Assembly: GCA_017417055.1 (NCBI GenBank)
Contig: JAFPZX010000177.1
Location: forward strand, 29,900 to 93,899
DNA: 64,000 nt
Source: Anaerolineaceae bacterium
Lineage (GTDB): Bacteria > Chloroflexota > Anaerolineae > Anaerolineales > Anaerolineaceae
Direction: 5' to 3'
The stretch's first letter is position 1. Every line of letters starts with the position of its first letter. The position numbers and the translations under genes are program-made. Of this stretch, positions 8,817 through 17,562 are shown one piece after another. The notes under the pieces were generated by a model. The model searched no databases. It saw only the letters and a list, made by a program, of their open reading frames with translations, and had not been told where the DNA came from.

Positions 8817-9799
8817 GATTTCTGCTCCCTAACCGCATAACGGACCCGCGGATCGATCAGGATGCAGACGATGTCCGTGATGATGATGGATAACACACAG
8901 ATAGCCGTTGTGACAAAAAGAATCCCCTGCATCAGCTGATAATCCAGGGTATAAACCGCGTCGGAAAGCAGCTTTCCCATCCCGTTGATCGAAAAGATAG
9001 ACTCCACCACCAACGACCCGCCGATACAGAGGCTCACGCTCATCCCAACCATGGTGATAAACGGCTGGGAAATGTTGCGCAGAATATAGTGATAGCGGAT
9101 CTTGCGATCCGAGAGCCCCCGCTGTTTTGCGTAAAGGATATAACGTTCATTCGCCGCAGCGATGACACTGTTCCGCATCAACAAATACCGCGAGGGGAGC
9201 ATTCCCAGCGTAAGCGTCAGCACCGGCAGGAGCAAATGACGCAGCCGGTCCGTCAGAAATCCGGGTTTTCCCGGAACCATCCCCGAAGAACTCAGTCCGG
9301 TGTAAGGCAGCAGTTTCCACCGGAACCCGAAGGAAATAATCAGCAGCAGCGCAATCAGGAAAGATGGGGCAGCGTTCAGGATGATTAATCCCGAGGTTGT
9401 GAGTTTATCCCCGGCGCTGCCTTCCCGATATCCCGTAACCATCCCCCAGAACAAACCGATTACCGTAGACAAGATAACCGCGGGCAGTGTTACCTGAAGC
9501 GTAACAGGGACTTTTTCACTGATTAAAGCGGAAACCGCAGTATTTTTCTTATACGAGAATCCAAGCGTTCCATCCGCCAGAGAGCCCAGGTAATACAGGA
9601 ACTGCCGGGGCAGACTTTCGTCAAGATGCAGCGCTTTCCGATAGAATTCAATCTGCACCGCGGTCATGTCCTCTTCCGCGAATCCGGAAAGGTAAGCGAT
9701 CGGATTTCCCGGCAGCATCCGCGGCAGAATGAAATTTAATACAATAACAAAGAGGAAGCATATCAGAGAGATCAAAATGTTGTTCAGATATTTCTTCAT
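8813..9799 (-). CDS. ABC transporter permease, OppB/DppB/NikB type
   Basis: Permease of 328 aa with the classic OppB N-terminus (FLFVIVLNFILPRMLPGNP), a long periplasmic segment, and the EAA-like loop YAKQRGLSDRKIRYHYILRN before the last helices. It pairs with the OppC-type subunit. It starts about 125 nt after the binding-protein gene, and that gap contains a repeat, so expression may drop between the two parts of the operon. Confidence 0.9.
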   Translation of the reverse strand: MKKYLNNILISLICFLFVIVLNFILPRMLPGNPIAYLSGFAEEDMTAVQIEFYRKALHLDESLPRQFLYYLGSLADGTLGFSYKKNTAVSALISEKVPVTLQVTLPAVILSTVIGLFWGMVTGYREGSAGDKLTTSGLIILNAAPSFLIALLLIISFGFRWKLLPYTGLSSSGMVPGKPGFLTDRLRHLLLPVLTLTLGMLPSRYLLMRNSVIAAANERYILYAKQRGLSDRKIRYHYILRNISQPFITMVGMSVSLCIGGSLVVESIFSINGMGKLLSDAVYTLDYQLMQGILFVTTAICVLSIIITDIVCILIDPRVRYAVREQKS

Positions 9800-9844
9800 G
9801 ATTTCTATGCTTCCTCAATTCATATTTATTCCTACATAAACCTT

Positions 9845-9920
9845 TAGCGACGAACATAAGGACAGGCACGCATGTGTCGGCTACGCGAAACACGAAGCCA
9901 GTCCCTATGTGCTCCGTGTT
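9845..9920. repeat. GGACAGGCAC...GTGCTCC repeat inside the transporter operon
   Basis: The segment contains GGACAGGCACGCATGTGTCG, a CGGCTACGCG word and CCAGTCCCTATGTGCTCCG. A close relative is at about 17452-17515. The arms allow an imperfect long hairpin. It sits between the binding-protein and permease genes. Confidence 0.5.
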
Positions 9921-9923
9921 ACA

Positions 9924-11531
9924 TCACTTTTCGGTGATCGTCAGCCAGTTCTGAGCATTGTTCATGCCGAAAGCATTGTCCACCGAAAGATTATCAAAAC
10001 GGGCATTGGCAGCGTACGTCAGGCTGTCCCAATACAGCGCGATTACCGGACGATGCGCGGCATAATAATCCTGCAGTTTTCCCGCAGCGGCAATATATTC
10101 ATCCAGGGTAGCCGCAGCAGACATTTCGCCGAGAATGGCCTTGAATTCCTCGTCGAAAACCTGAGCGCCGCCCTGAACCGCGTGCGACCCATCAACATAG
10201 ATCGAACCAAGACCGTTCCCCATCCCCATACCGGCGGAAGTATAGCCAAACAAAGCCGCTTCCATGGTTATGTTGTTCTCGGAAAACCGGTTGCTGGTTT
10301 TGGCATTATAGCTGTCGGAGTCCAATCCCTCGAGCGTCACATCAATTCCGAACGCATCCAGCTGGGTCTTGATAATTTCCGCACAGCTCAGCTGGTTATC
10401 ACGGTCCGCGCGATAGGTGAGCGTGAACTGCTGCGGTTCGCCGGCTTCATTCACGAATTTTCCGGCATCATTCCGTGTGTATCCGGCCGCGGCGAGTAAA
10501 GATTCAGCCTTTTCCAAATCCTGTTCGAGCGATTCGGTTTCTTTATATCCGATAGTTGCCGCAGGGACAAACCCGCCGTTCGGGATGTTTGAAAGTTTGC
10601 TGCCGACATAGTCACGGAATGTCTCATAATCCAGTGCATAAGTCACTGCCAGACGGACATTTTCATCCGCAAAAGGCCCCTTTGCGTTGTTGAATGCAAG
10701 CACAGCCGGATTATTGGCAGCATCCACACTGATGAGCTGCACGTTTTCGGAAGCTTCCAGAACATCCTGATAGGAAGCCGCCACACCGGTGGAATAGATC
10801 CAGACCATGTCAATATCACCGGATTCCAGCGCCATGTACATCGTATCCGGATTATCGAACAGCTGATAAACCAGGCGGTCAACATGGACAGCATCGGGAT
10901 AATATTCATTCGGAACAAAGCTGATCGTTCCCGCGGCTTTGTTGAAATCTTCAAAGACATACGGACCGTATCCAAAGCGCAGCTCCTCAAGGCTCAATTC
11001 GTCTTTGCCTTCATATAAATGCTTCGGCATCAGTCGGAAACTGGTCATATTGCCAAGCTCGCGGACATTTGCGGAAGCCAGCGTGAGGGAAATACTGCGT
11101 CCATCTTCGGAAAGTTCATACCCGGCATATTTTGCGGTGGTTACTTTTCCGTCTTCAGCAGTCTGGTCAACCAGGTTGGCGCTGCCGTTGGCGTCTTCAA
11201 ATTCCAGCGTAAAGAGAATATCTTCCGCAGTCACGTCCACGCCATCCTGCCATTTCATCCCATTCCGGATCGTATAAGTCCAGGTTATGCCGTCGGATGT
11301 CTCCCAATCCGCCACCAAAGGATGGAAATTCCCGTTGGTATCCTGGCAGATCAGCGGAATATGCGTAGTACCTGAACTGAGCATTTCATAACTATATTCC
11401 CCGACAGTTGCTGTTTCAATAGCGGCTGTGGTTCCGATGGTCAGGAGCGGAATATCCGCAGCTGCGGCGGCCAGGATGCCTGTAATCAGGCAAAGGACCA
11501 GCATGATCATAACACTTGAAACCTTTTTCAT
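9924..11531 (-). CDS. ABC transporter substrate-binding protein, family 5
   Basis: Extracellular solute-binding protein of 535 aa (SBP_bac_5: peptide, nickel or oligosaccharide class). Typical segments are WTYTIRNGMKWQDGVDVTAEDILFTLE, YGPYVFEDFN, VRLAVTYALDYETF and IALYWDSLTY. It has a signal peptide (about residues 1-25, ending AAAA) but no lipobox cysteine. The anchor is therefore unclear for a cell without an outer membrane. GGAGG lies four bases before the ATG. In the operon it follows the two ATPases and precedes the two permeases. Confidence 0.88.
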   Translation of the reverse strand: MKKVSSVMIMLVLCLITGILAAAAADIPLLTIGTTAAIETATVGEYSYEMLSSGTTHIPLICQDTNGNFHPLVADWETSDGITWTYTIRNGMKWQDGVDVTAEDILFTLEFEDANGSANLVDQTAEDGKVTTAKYAGYELSEDGRSISLTLASANVRELGNMTSFRLMPKHLYEGKDELSLEELRFGYGPYVFEDFNKAAGTISFVPNEYYPDAVHVDRLVYQLFDNPDTMYMALESGDIDMVWIYSTGVAASYQDVLEASENVQLISVDAANNPAVLAFNNAKGPFADENVRLAVTYALDYETFRDYVGSKLSNIPNGGFVPAATIGYKETESLEQDLEKAESLLAAAGYTRNDAGKFVNEAGEPQQFTLTYRADRDNQLSCAEIIKTQLDAFGIDVTLEGLDSDSYNAKTSNRFSENNITMEAALFGYTSAGMGMGNGLGSIYVDGSHAVQGGAQVFDEEFKAILGEMSAAATLDEYIAAAGKLQDYYAAHRPVIALYWDSLTYAANARFDNLSVDNAFGMNNAQNWLTITEK

Positions 11532-11541
11532 TGTTCCTCCA

Positions 11542-12240
11542 TTATAATTTCATCTTCCGGTCTCCCGGAAAGTGTTCACGAATAATTCCGTCATTCTCAA
11601 TAAGATAGATCCGGTCACACAAAGCTTCCACCAGGTCTCTTGCGTGACTGATCAGCATCACCGAACCGCCACGTTCGATTTGTGTCCGCTTCACCAGTCC
11701 GACAATGTTCGCCTGCGTGGAAACATCCAGCATAGATGTAGCTTCATCAAGGATCAGCAATTCCGGCTTGAATAACAGGCAGCGGGCAATCACAACACGC
11801 TGTGCCTCCCCGCCGGAAATCTGGTAAGGAAACTGGCGAAGAATGTCCGTCGGCAAATTCACCTCTTTCAGCTGCGATGTTATCAGATGCTCTGTGCTCT
11901 CGCCGGGCTCGGCAAAATGATGATAACGGATCAATTCCCTGAATCCGTCCATGAGTTTTTGTCTTGGGTCCAATGATGCAAAGGGCTGCTGGTTAACCTG
12001 CTGTATCTTCAGCCCCAGCTTCCGGTCATAGCGGTTTTTCACCCACAAGGGCGTCCCATTTCGGTAAACATTGCCCGCATCGGGAGGAACGATCCCACAC
12101 AATATCCGGGCAAGCGTTGTTTTCCCGATGCCGCTCCGGCCGTAAAACCCGACGATTTTTCCTTCTGGGATCTGAAAGGAAACATCCGAAAGAACCCGCT
12201 GATCCCCAAAGGATTTGTAAAGTCCTTTTCCTTCGATCAT
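11542..12240 (-). CDS. ABC transporter ATPase, OppF/DppF/NikE type
   Basis: ATPase of 232 aa with Walker A GRSGIGKTT, Q-loop (QQVNQQPFASLDP), signature SGGEAQR, Walker B LLILDEA and a switch histidine in LISHARD. I start at 12240 because that ATG overlaps the TGA of the upstream ATPase (ATGA), and the sequence MIEGKGLYKSFGDQ gives the standard N-terminus. It lacks the C-terminal oligopeptide-transporter extension present in its partner. This fits a heterodimer with the 12237-13145 product. Confidence 0.88.
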   Translation of the reverse strand: MIEGKGLYKSFGDQRVLSDVSFQIPEGKIVGFYGRSGIGKTTLARILCGIVPPDAGNVYRNGTPLWVKNRYDRKLGLKIQQVNQQPFASLDPRQKLMDGFRELIRYHHFAEPGESTEHLITSQLKEVNLPTDILRQFPYQISGGEAQRVVIARCLLFKPELLILDEATSMLDVSTQANIVGLVKRTQIERGGSVMLISHARDLVEALCDRIYLIENDGIIREHFPGDRKMKL

Positions 12241-13145
12241 AAAACACACCGCCATTCGATTCCGTCTCTTTTTTGATGGGGGATCTCCCCCAGACATCTC
12301 TCACAGGCTTTCGAGCATCGGCTGTAAAAAGGGCAGTCCGAATCGGACTCACGAACAACCGGTGTCTCCTTCATACCATTTTCCACAAGAGCATCTTTCA
12401 GCGCCTGTGTATAGGGATGGTTCGGGTGACGCAGAACGCTTTCCGAACATCCGCCCTCGATAAATTTTCCGCCGCAAAGGACGATCAATCTGCCGCACTT
12501 TTCCGCCACAGCGATATCATGCGTGATGAAAAGCCGTGCCGCGTTCGGAAACAGTGTGTCAATATGCCGCAGAAAACGGTCTTTTGCCTCGGGGTCCAGT
12601 CCGTTAGTCGGTTCATCCGCGATCAACAGCCGGGCACGGGAACAGGCGGAAATCGCGATGGTCACACGTTGTGCCTCACCACCCGATAGCTGAAACGGGT
12701 ATTTTTCAAGAAATGACTCAGGCGGCTGCAGTCCCGCCGCAGCCAGCTTTTCCATTGCCGCGGTCTTTCGCTCTTTGGCAGGAACGCCGAGCTTTTCCAG
12801 ATTGTCAAAAAGCTGATCCTTCACTTTTCGCGAAGGATTCAGGAATTCCATGCCGTTTTGGGGAATATAAACGATCTCCACACCTAATTTTGAGCGAATA
12901 TCCTTCTTTCCAGATAATTCCCCACCGCAAAAAAGAATCCTGCCGTTTTGCTGTGTGACATTCTCCGGCAGCAGTCCCATGATCGAAAGCGCTGTCATGG
13001 TTTTTCCCGAACCGGTCTCCCCGATCAAGGCAAGGCTTTCCCCTTCCCGCAGCGTGAAAGATATATCACGAACCAGGGTCCGAGTACTGCTGCGGCGTTG
13101 GGCTATGATCAGCCCGCTTTGATAGGAAAGGATCACTTCAGGCAT
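12237..13145 (-). CDS. ABC transporter ATPase, OppD/DppD/NikD type
   Basis: ATPase of 302 aa with Walker A GETGSGKT, signature SGGEAQR, Walker B LLIADEP and the H-loop FITHD. The C-terminus carries the oligopeptide/dipeptide transporter extension with clustered cysteines (CPFYSRCSKACERC), which binds a metal or Fe-S centre in some relatives. The start at 13145 (MPEVILSYQS) overlaps the upstream methyltransferase stop by 13 nt and avoids an unlikely basic N-terminal tail. Confidence 0.88.
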   Translation of the reverse strand: MPEVILSYQSGLIIAQRRSSTRTLVRDISFTLREGESLALIGETGSGKTMTALSIMGLLPENVTQQNGRILFCGGELSGKKDIRSKLGVEIVYIPQNGMEFLNPSRKVKDQLFDNLEKLGVPAKERKTAAMEKLAAAGLQPPESFLEKYPFQLSGGEAQRVTIAISACSRARLLIADEPTNGLDPEAKDRFLRHIDTLFPNAARLFITHDIAVAEKCGRLIVLCGGKFIEGGCSESVLRHPNHPYTQALKDALVENGMKETPVVRESDSDCPFYSRCSKACERCLGEIPHQKRDGIEWRCVL

Positions 13146-13972
13146 GGCACATTCCAGGTAATCATGGCGAGATGCAGCTCGCTCTCTTCTGTCAAACAGC
13201 CGTTTTCCGCGTGATCCCGCCAATAGGATTCCAGATAAGGCAGATATTCACTTTCTTTCACGCCAAAAATCGGAAGATACGATTGATATTGTTCAATGAA
13301 CCTTTCTTCAGAAATTTCCGTACTGTACCGAACAGTTTTACAGGCTACTTCCGGATAACGATTCAGATAATAAAGAACCTGATAAAACGTCAGGGCATCT
13401 CCGATCATCCCGTCCGGATGAACTTTCAATCCATTCAGGATCGCCTTCCGGTGACTGTCTGCCGACCCGGGCATAACTGTGACGATTGCACAGGTACGCC
13501 TCGTCATTTTCTCCATGCGCTCCAGTTCTTCCGTGCTGCAGATTGCTGTACACATGGCGGAAAAGGACAGATCAAAAAGGTGATCTGGAGAAAATTCTTC
13601 CCAGGGTTTTCGCACAAGAGTTATATTCTTCATTTCCGCTTTTTCGGCTCTTTTCATCAGTACCGACAGAGATTCCTCACTTACATCAAGGGCAGTTACC
13701 TCTTGCGCGGCGGCAGCCAGCGGCAGCGTATAATTTCCCGTCCCCGCACCGATATCCAGCACACGATCACCAGGGAAAAGCTTCTTTTCCGCAATCAGCC
13801 GGTCTATGAATTCATTCCGTAAAAACCGGGCAGGTTCCACGTCTATGCTGGCTGACGATGCAAGAAAAGCATAATAAGGCAGCCAGCGGTTCGCCCGCTC
13901 CAGCCTCGCATTTCTGTCACCATAACGATGGGACAATTCCCACTCTTTTTGAATTTCAGCTAATTTTGACAT
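13133..13972 (-). CDS. Class I SAM-dependent methyltransferase
   Basis: Protein of 279 aa with a Rossmann methyltransferase core. Motif I is VLDIGAGTGNYTLPLA and motif II is TALDVSEESL. The C-terminal part (YLPYLESYWRDH, HLAMITWN) may help define the acceptor. The start is the ATG at 13972; an upstream TTG is less likely. It leads the operon and overlaps the first ATPase gene by 13 nt, which implies a job tied to the imported or exported ligand. It could methylate a metal-binding small molecule or cofactor, but no substrate can be read from the sequence. Confidence 0.75.
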   Translation of the reverse strand: MSKLAEIQKEWELSHRYGDRNARLERANRWLPYYAFLASSASIDVEPARFLRNEFIDRLIAEKKLFPGDRVLDIGAGTGNYTLPLAAAAQEVTALDVSEESLSVLMKRAEKAEMKNITLVRKPWEEFSPDHLFDLSFSAMCTAICSTEELERMEKMTRRTCAIVTVMPGSADSHRKAILNGLKVHPDGMIGDALTFYQVLYYLNRYPEVACKTVRYSTEISEERFIEQYQSYLPIFGVKESEYLPYLESYWRDHAENGCLTEESELHLAMITWNVPCLK

Positions 13973-14006
13973 TCGTTTGACTTTTTTTTCAATTTTCAAA
14001 GTTAAT

Positions 14007-14050
14007 AAAAAAAGAAAGCCTTCCTCTTCTGAGGGAAAAGCTTCCTTCCT
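14007..14050 (-). terminator. Terminator-like hairpin in the leader of the methyltransferase operon
   Basis: On the minus strand an imperfect stem (GGAAGCTTTTCCCTC with GAGGAAGGCTTTC) is followed by TTTCTTTTTTT, 35-75 nt upstream of the methyltransferase start. An intrinsic terminator in that place suggests attenuation or a riboswitch. About 100 nt of further possible structure lies upstream, up to about 14160. It fits no riboswitch class I know. Confidence 0.4.
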
Positions 14051-14458
14051 GGATGCATATAAACATAGGAGTTACGGCTCAGTATTGAAGCGGCTTACAG
14101 CATCGCTGATACTGCAGTAAAACCGTCACCACTGAATTGTATTCTGATCTATATTCGTTATTATGAAAATTCATTCTTCAGAATGATACAATTTGGCTTC
14201 AGCCTATTTCATTATAACTGATTTTGACTGATTTATAAAAAATGCTCATTTTTTCATGAAACAATTCCGGTTCTGCCGCCGTAATTTGCGGAGTAAATGC
14301 GGAACAGCAGTATTGACAGATGCGTGAATCGTAACAGCGATTGCGCCTCTAATTCGAAAAAACAGATGCGGTACTGCTTTCGCACGAAACAAGATATAAT
14401 TATTCAGTATAAGGTAACAGAAGAACTGTTCCGGGAAATCGGAATTTGTGGAGGAAAA
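14051..14458. other. Divergent intergenic region
   Basis: It separates the minus-strand transporter operon from plus-strand genes. It holds the possible structured leader (about 14051-14160, with CGGTTTTACTGCAG and GCTGTAAGCCG blocks that could pair on the minus strand) and a TTCATTCTTCAGAATG dyad near 14170-14186. An in-frame extension of the next gene begins at 14297 but has no family support. Confidence 0.4.
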
Positions 14459-14665
14459 ATGATTAAGAATAAGTATGCTGCATTTGTCTTGTATGTTATT
14501 GCATTTTTGGGATTATGGAATCTGGCAGATTATCTGTATACCACTTTTATTACGAGAGGGACATATCATTTTGCAGTGGGCACTGATCTCGCTCTCCCTG
14601 TTGTGATTGCAATTATCACCGGGTATCTTTTGTTTCTTATGAGAAGTACGGATTCAGAAAAATAG
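14459..14665 (+). CDS. Small two-helix membrane protein
   Basis: Protein of 68 aa starting MIKNKYAAFVLYVIAF, with two transmembrane helices joined by a short loop containing DYLYTTFITRGTYHF. A strong GGAGG ribosome-binding site five bases upstream decides this start. The family was not recognised with confidence, although similar small proteins are common in Firmicutes-like anaerobes. No operon partner is evident. Confidence 0.65.
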   Translation: MIKNKYAAFVLYVIAFLGLWNLADYLYTTFITRGTYHFAVGTDLALPVVIAIITGYLLFLMRSTDSEK

Positions 14666-14732
14666 CGGATTTTGAACCTGAAATCGGACTTGCCAATCAG
14701 TTATTTGAGAAAATAAATCCCAATTTGTCATA

Positions 14733-14807
14733 GGGATTAGCAAATAGGGGATAGTGTGGGTGCTCCCGAGAGAAATTATCCTTATTATTCCCTATCTCCT
14801 ATTCCCT
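14733..14807. repeat. Heptad-repeat hairpin
   Basis: The left arm reads in 7-bp units (GGGATTA GCAAATA GGGGATA, 14733-14753). The right arm reads ATTCCCT ATCTCCT ATTCCCT (14787-14807) and is complementary in part. It lies just upstream of the esterase gene. Confidence 0.65.
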
Positions 14808-14837
14808 GCAAACTAAGAGAAGATAGAGTAAGAGAAA

Positions 14838-15515
14838 ATGACCATAGAGAATACAGAATTATTTTATGAACAACCCACCGGCAGGTTCACACCGATCATC
14901 ATTGTCCATACTTTTGAAAAAGAAAGTGCAAACCTTTGGGAAGAATTAAAAGCCTTAGAATGTCAAAATTTCATTTTAGCGGCTGTTTCTGTTGAGAATT
15001 GGGAATCGGATCTTTCCCCCTGGAAAGCAAAGAAAGTGTTCAAAGGCGGTTCGGATTTCGGCAGCGGCGCGGACAAACAAATCGCGGTCCTTACTGACAC
15101 AATTCTCCCGCAAATCAGGCAGCAGACCGGAAGCAGCGAAGGTTCCTGTTATCTTGCCGGATATTCATTCGCGGGACTGTTTGCGCTGTACAGCCTGTAT
15201 AGGACCACTGTCTTTTCAGGATCAGCATCCGTTTCCGGCTCACTATGGTTTCCCGGGTTTATCGATTTCTCCATGAAACACGAATTTCCGCGGAAACCCG
15301 ATGCCTTATATTTTTCTCTCGGAGACAAAGAAAGCAGCACCCGCAATGAAATCATGAAAACGGTCGGGGAAAACACGGAACAGCTGTTTAGCCATTACAA
15401 TAAGCTGAACATTAACTGTACGTATGAAACCAACCCTGGCAATCACTTTCAGGAACCGGAAAAACGACTTGCGAAAGGGATCGCCTGGCTGCTTAAAGAA
15501 GCGCGGATAAATTGA
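14838..15515 (+). CDS. Alpha/beta-hydrolase esterase (Fes/IroE-like)
   Basis: Protein of 225 aa of the putative-esterase family that includes enterochelin esterase-like hydrolases. The nucleophile elbow is LAGYSFAGLFALY (GxSxG). A SLGDKES segment can supply the acid, and PGNHF the catalytic histidine near the C-terminus. No signal peptide is visible, so it probably acts in the cytoplasm. It stands alone between repeat elements. A siderophore role is possible for the family, but no siderophore genes are nearby. Confidence 0.75.
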   Translation: MTIENTELFYEQPTGRFTPIIIVHTFEKESANLWEELKALECQNFILAAVSVENWESDLSPWKAKKVFKGGSDFGSGADKQIAVLTDTILPQIRQQTGSSEGSCYLAGYSFAGLFALYSLYRTTVFSGSASVSGSLWFPGFIDFSMKHEFPRKPDALYFSLGDKESSTRNEIMKTVGENTEQLFSHYNKLNINCTYETNPGNHFQEPEKRLAKGIAWLLKEARIN

Positions 15516-15552
15516 GGGACGGGGACGGTTTTGCGCGAAGCGCTGAACTGTC
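15512..15552. repeat. REP-like palindrome
   Basis: GGGGACGGTTTTGCGC and GCGCTGAACTGTCC face each other around a GAA loop, immediately after the esterase stop. It belongs to the same family as 3099-3135. It is a plausible transcription end or a mobile repeat. Confidence 0.6.
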
Positions 15553-15644
15553 CTCACGTCTTCATGGAAATTAAACAGCTCTAATTAGAATTAATTTACA
15601 CAATCCGGTTCAATCGGAAATATAAACTTTCAGGAGATTATCAA

Positions 15645-16295
15645 ATGAAATACGGAGAATCAATCTTTGACATTCTTTATCTTTTGTTCGCCATCATCAG
15701 CGGATGCCTGATCCTGGCTAAAGCCCAACACAAAACCGGGAAACTCATGGGATGGGCTGCGCTGATCCTCGGCTGCGGAGATGCATTTCACTTGGTACCG
15801 CGTGTACTGAATTACTTCTCAAATGCTGATATGACCGCGGCATTGGGAATCGGGAAAATGGTTACATCGATCACCATGACCATCTTCTATGTCCTGCTTT
15901 ACTACATTTGGCTGAGATATTTCCATGAAAGTGAAAACCGAACAATTTCAATCGCCATTTTGGCATTGGCCGCAGTCAGGATCATCCTCTGCTTTTTTCC
16001 GCAGAACAAATGGATCGAAAACAGCAGCGGCATGACATGGGGGATCATCCGCAACGTTCCCTTTGTGATTCTCGGTGCGATCATCTGTGCCTTGTTTTGG
16101 CAAAAACGAAACATCAGCCGGACATTCCGCTTCATGTGGCTTTATATTCTGCTTTCATTCATCTTTTATATTCCGGTAGCGGTTGCCGCAGGCATTCTCC
16201 CCATGCTGGGCATGCTGATGCTGCCGAAAACGATCTGCTATATTCTGATGATCATCGCATTCCTGAAAGCCGTCGGAATCATAGAGAAAAGCTAA
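15645..16295 (+). CDS. Polytopic membrane protein, unknown function
   Basis: Protein of 216 aa with about six or seven transmembrane helices and short loops. A conserved-looking GCGDAFHLVPR segment near residues 45-55 joins the second and third helices and holds charged residues within the membrane region. A ribosome-binding AGGAG precedes the ATG. I do not recognise the family. Its TAA stop is the first base of a repeat element with inverted ends. Confidence 0.65.
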   Translation: MKYGESIFDILYLLFAIISGCLILAKAQHKTGKLMGWAALILGCGDAFHLVPRVLNYFSNADMTAALGIGKMVTSITMTIFYVLLYYIWLRYFHESENRTISIAILALAAVRIILCFFPQNKWIENSSGMTWGIIRNVPFVILGAIICALFWQKRNISRTFRFMWLYILLSFIFYIPVAVAAGILPMLGMLMLPKTICYILMIIAFLKAVGIIEKS

Positions 16296-16389
16296 GGAAA
16301 CGCTGATTAATTCCGGTGAAAGCGAGAGGACAGTTCCCCTCGTTCCTCGGGAGAACCGTCCCCGAGCTCCAATTAATCAGTACTTTCCT
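16295..16389. repeat. MITE-like element containing a REP palindrome
   Basis: The left end AGGAAACGCTGATTAATT (16295-16312) and the right end AATTAATCAGTACTTTCCT (16371-16389) are inverted repeats with one small indel. The interior is an imperfect palindrome (16328-16361; GGACAGTTCCCCTCG facing CGGGAGAACCGTCC). This links the inverted-end family to the REP-like family. Confidence 0.75.
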
Positions 16390-16487
16390 AAGTTAAATGG
16401 GACAAGGGGAATTCGCCGGTCTTCCTGGCTCTGGACACGCGGAAAACGTTCCCTTGTCCCTTGTTTTATGGATTATTCAGTTTTTTC

Positions 16488-17057
16488 CTAACACAATTCT
16501 TTCGGGATTCCAAACCAACCGTCACAACGTTCCGCGGCGTAAACGGAGCAGTTCCCGATATATTTGGACCAGTAACTCCCGTGGGATTCCGGCGTAAGCA
16601 CCTCCAGAAGCCCTTTCATTGCAATCGCGTGCGTAGAGATCAGAATATTCCCGTTTACATTTTTTATATCTTCCAAAAATGAGGCAGACCGAGCCAGCAC
16701 CGAAGATAACTGTTCCATACCGTCCGGAGCGGGGTTATGTTCAAAATCACTGAAAAAGGTGAGAATTTCCGGCGGAGGGGATTTCAAATCAACACCTTCA
16801 TACGGGCCATAATCCATTTCAATCAGCCGTTCATCAATCGTCACCGGTACACCCGGAGCAACGAGCTCCGCGGTCTGAACTGCCCGCTGTAAGGGAGAGG
16901 AATAAATACGGTCAAATCTTATGCCCTTCGCGGCCAGCCATTCCCCCGCGGAGGCAGCCTGCTGCTTTCCGTTTTCATTCAGCGGAAGGTCGCTTCTGCC
17001 CTGCAGCGCGTTCGAATGGTTCAATTTTGTCTGTCCATGCCTGATAATGTAGATCAT
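16488..17057 (-). CDS. Histidine phosphatase family protein
   Basis: Protein of 189 aa of the phosphoglycerate-mutase-like histidine phosphatase superfamily. The phosphorylated histidine lies in IIRHGQTKLN, the second conserved region is YSSPLQRAVQTAEL, the acid is in LIEMDYGPYEG, and the second histidine is in NILISTHA. These enzymes dephosphorylate sugars, cobalamin or nucleotide intermediates, and the substrate is not readable here. The start at 17057 gives the canonical MIYIIRHG with AGAGG upstream. It is monocistronic. Confidence 0.88.
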   Translation of the reverse strand: MIYIIRHGQTKLNHSNALQGRSDLPLNENGKQQAASAGEWLAAKGIRFDRIYSSPLQRAVQTAELVAPGVPVTIDERLIEMDYGPYEGVDLKSPPPEILTFFSDFEHNPAPDGMEQLSSVLARSASFLEDIKNVNGNILISTHAIAMKGLLEVLTPESHGSYWSKYIGNCSVYAAERCDGWFGIPKELC

Positions 17058-17562
17058 AAGCCTCTCTCTGAAGAAATAATTAACTATACACGTAGTACAT
17101 GCGGGACTGATACACTGTGTTGTGTAAACCGACACAGGCGTGTCTGTCCCCATGTGCGTCACAGCACTATTGGCAAGCACATAAAAAGCAGCAATTAGCT
17201 TTATAAAACTATTATAAATGCTTTTATCAGTTTTTCACTGCAAATCGATTTTACAGTATAATAAATGAGGACATGTGAGGTTACGATTCACAAAGCAGCC
17301 GGGGACTGTCCCTTCATGGGACTGTACCCGGCTCATAGTAAACCACAGCATTGGGGACAGTCCCCGATAGCAAATCCGTGAATTGCAGCCATGTGAGAAG
17401 GAAACATGCCATGAAAATCCAAAGTAAATATTCAGAACCTGAGCCACGCACATGGGGACAGGCACTCTTGTGTCGGCTTCACGACAGCAAGGTGCCAGTC
17501 CCCGATGTGCTCCGTTCCGAATAGATACAATCCAACGACAAAACAAGGATGGTCATTGATTT
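17058..17562. other. Intergenic region rich in GGGGACAG repeats
   Basis: It contains an inverted repeat GCCGGGGACTGTCCC / GGGACTGTACCCGGC (about 17292-17328), a GGGGACAGTCCCC word at about 17353-17365, and a GGGGACAGGCAC...GTGCTCCG copy (17452-17515) like that at 9845-9920. A possible pgi promoter TATAAT is at 17257-17262, with a poor -35. No gene is supported. Confidence 0.5.

Noticed and set aside
8106-8840. A 244-codon plus-strand frame opposite the OppC-type permease
   Set aside because: Its His/Gln/Arg-rich composition is typical of an antisense shadow, and the minus-strand permease is convincing.
14051-14160. Fluoride, cobalamin, TPP or NiCo riboswitch in the methyltransferase leader
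   Set aside because: Individual words (GGTGACGG, CTCCTATG) recall the fluoride motif but spacing and pairing do not fit. Consensus boxes of the other classes are missing.
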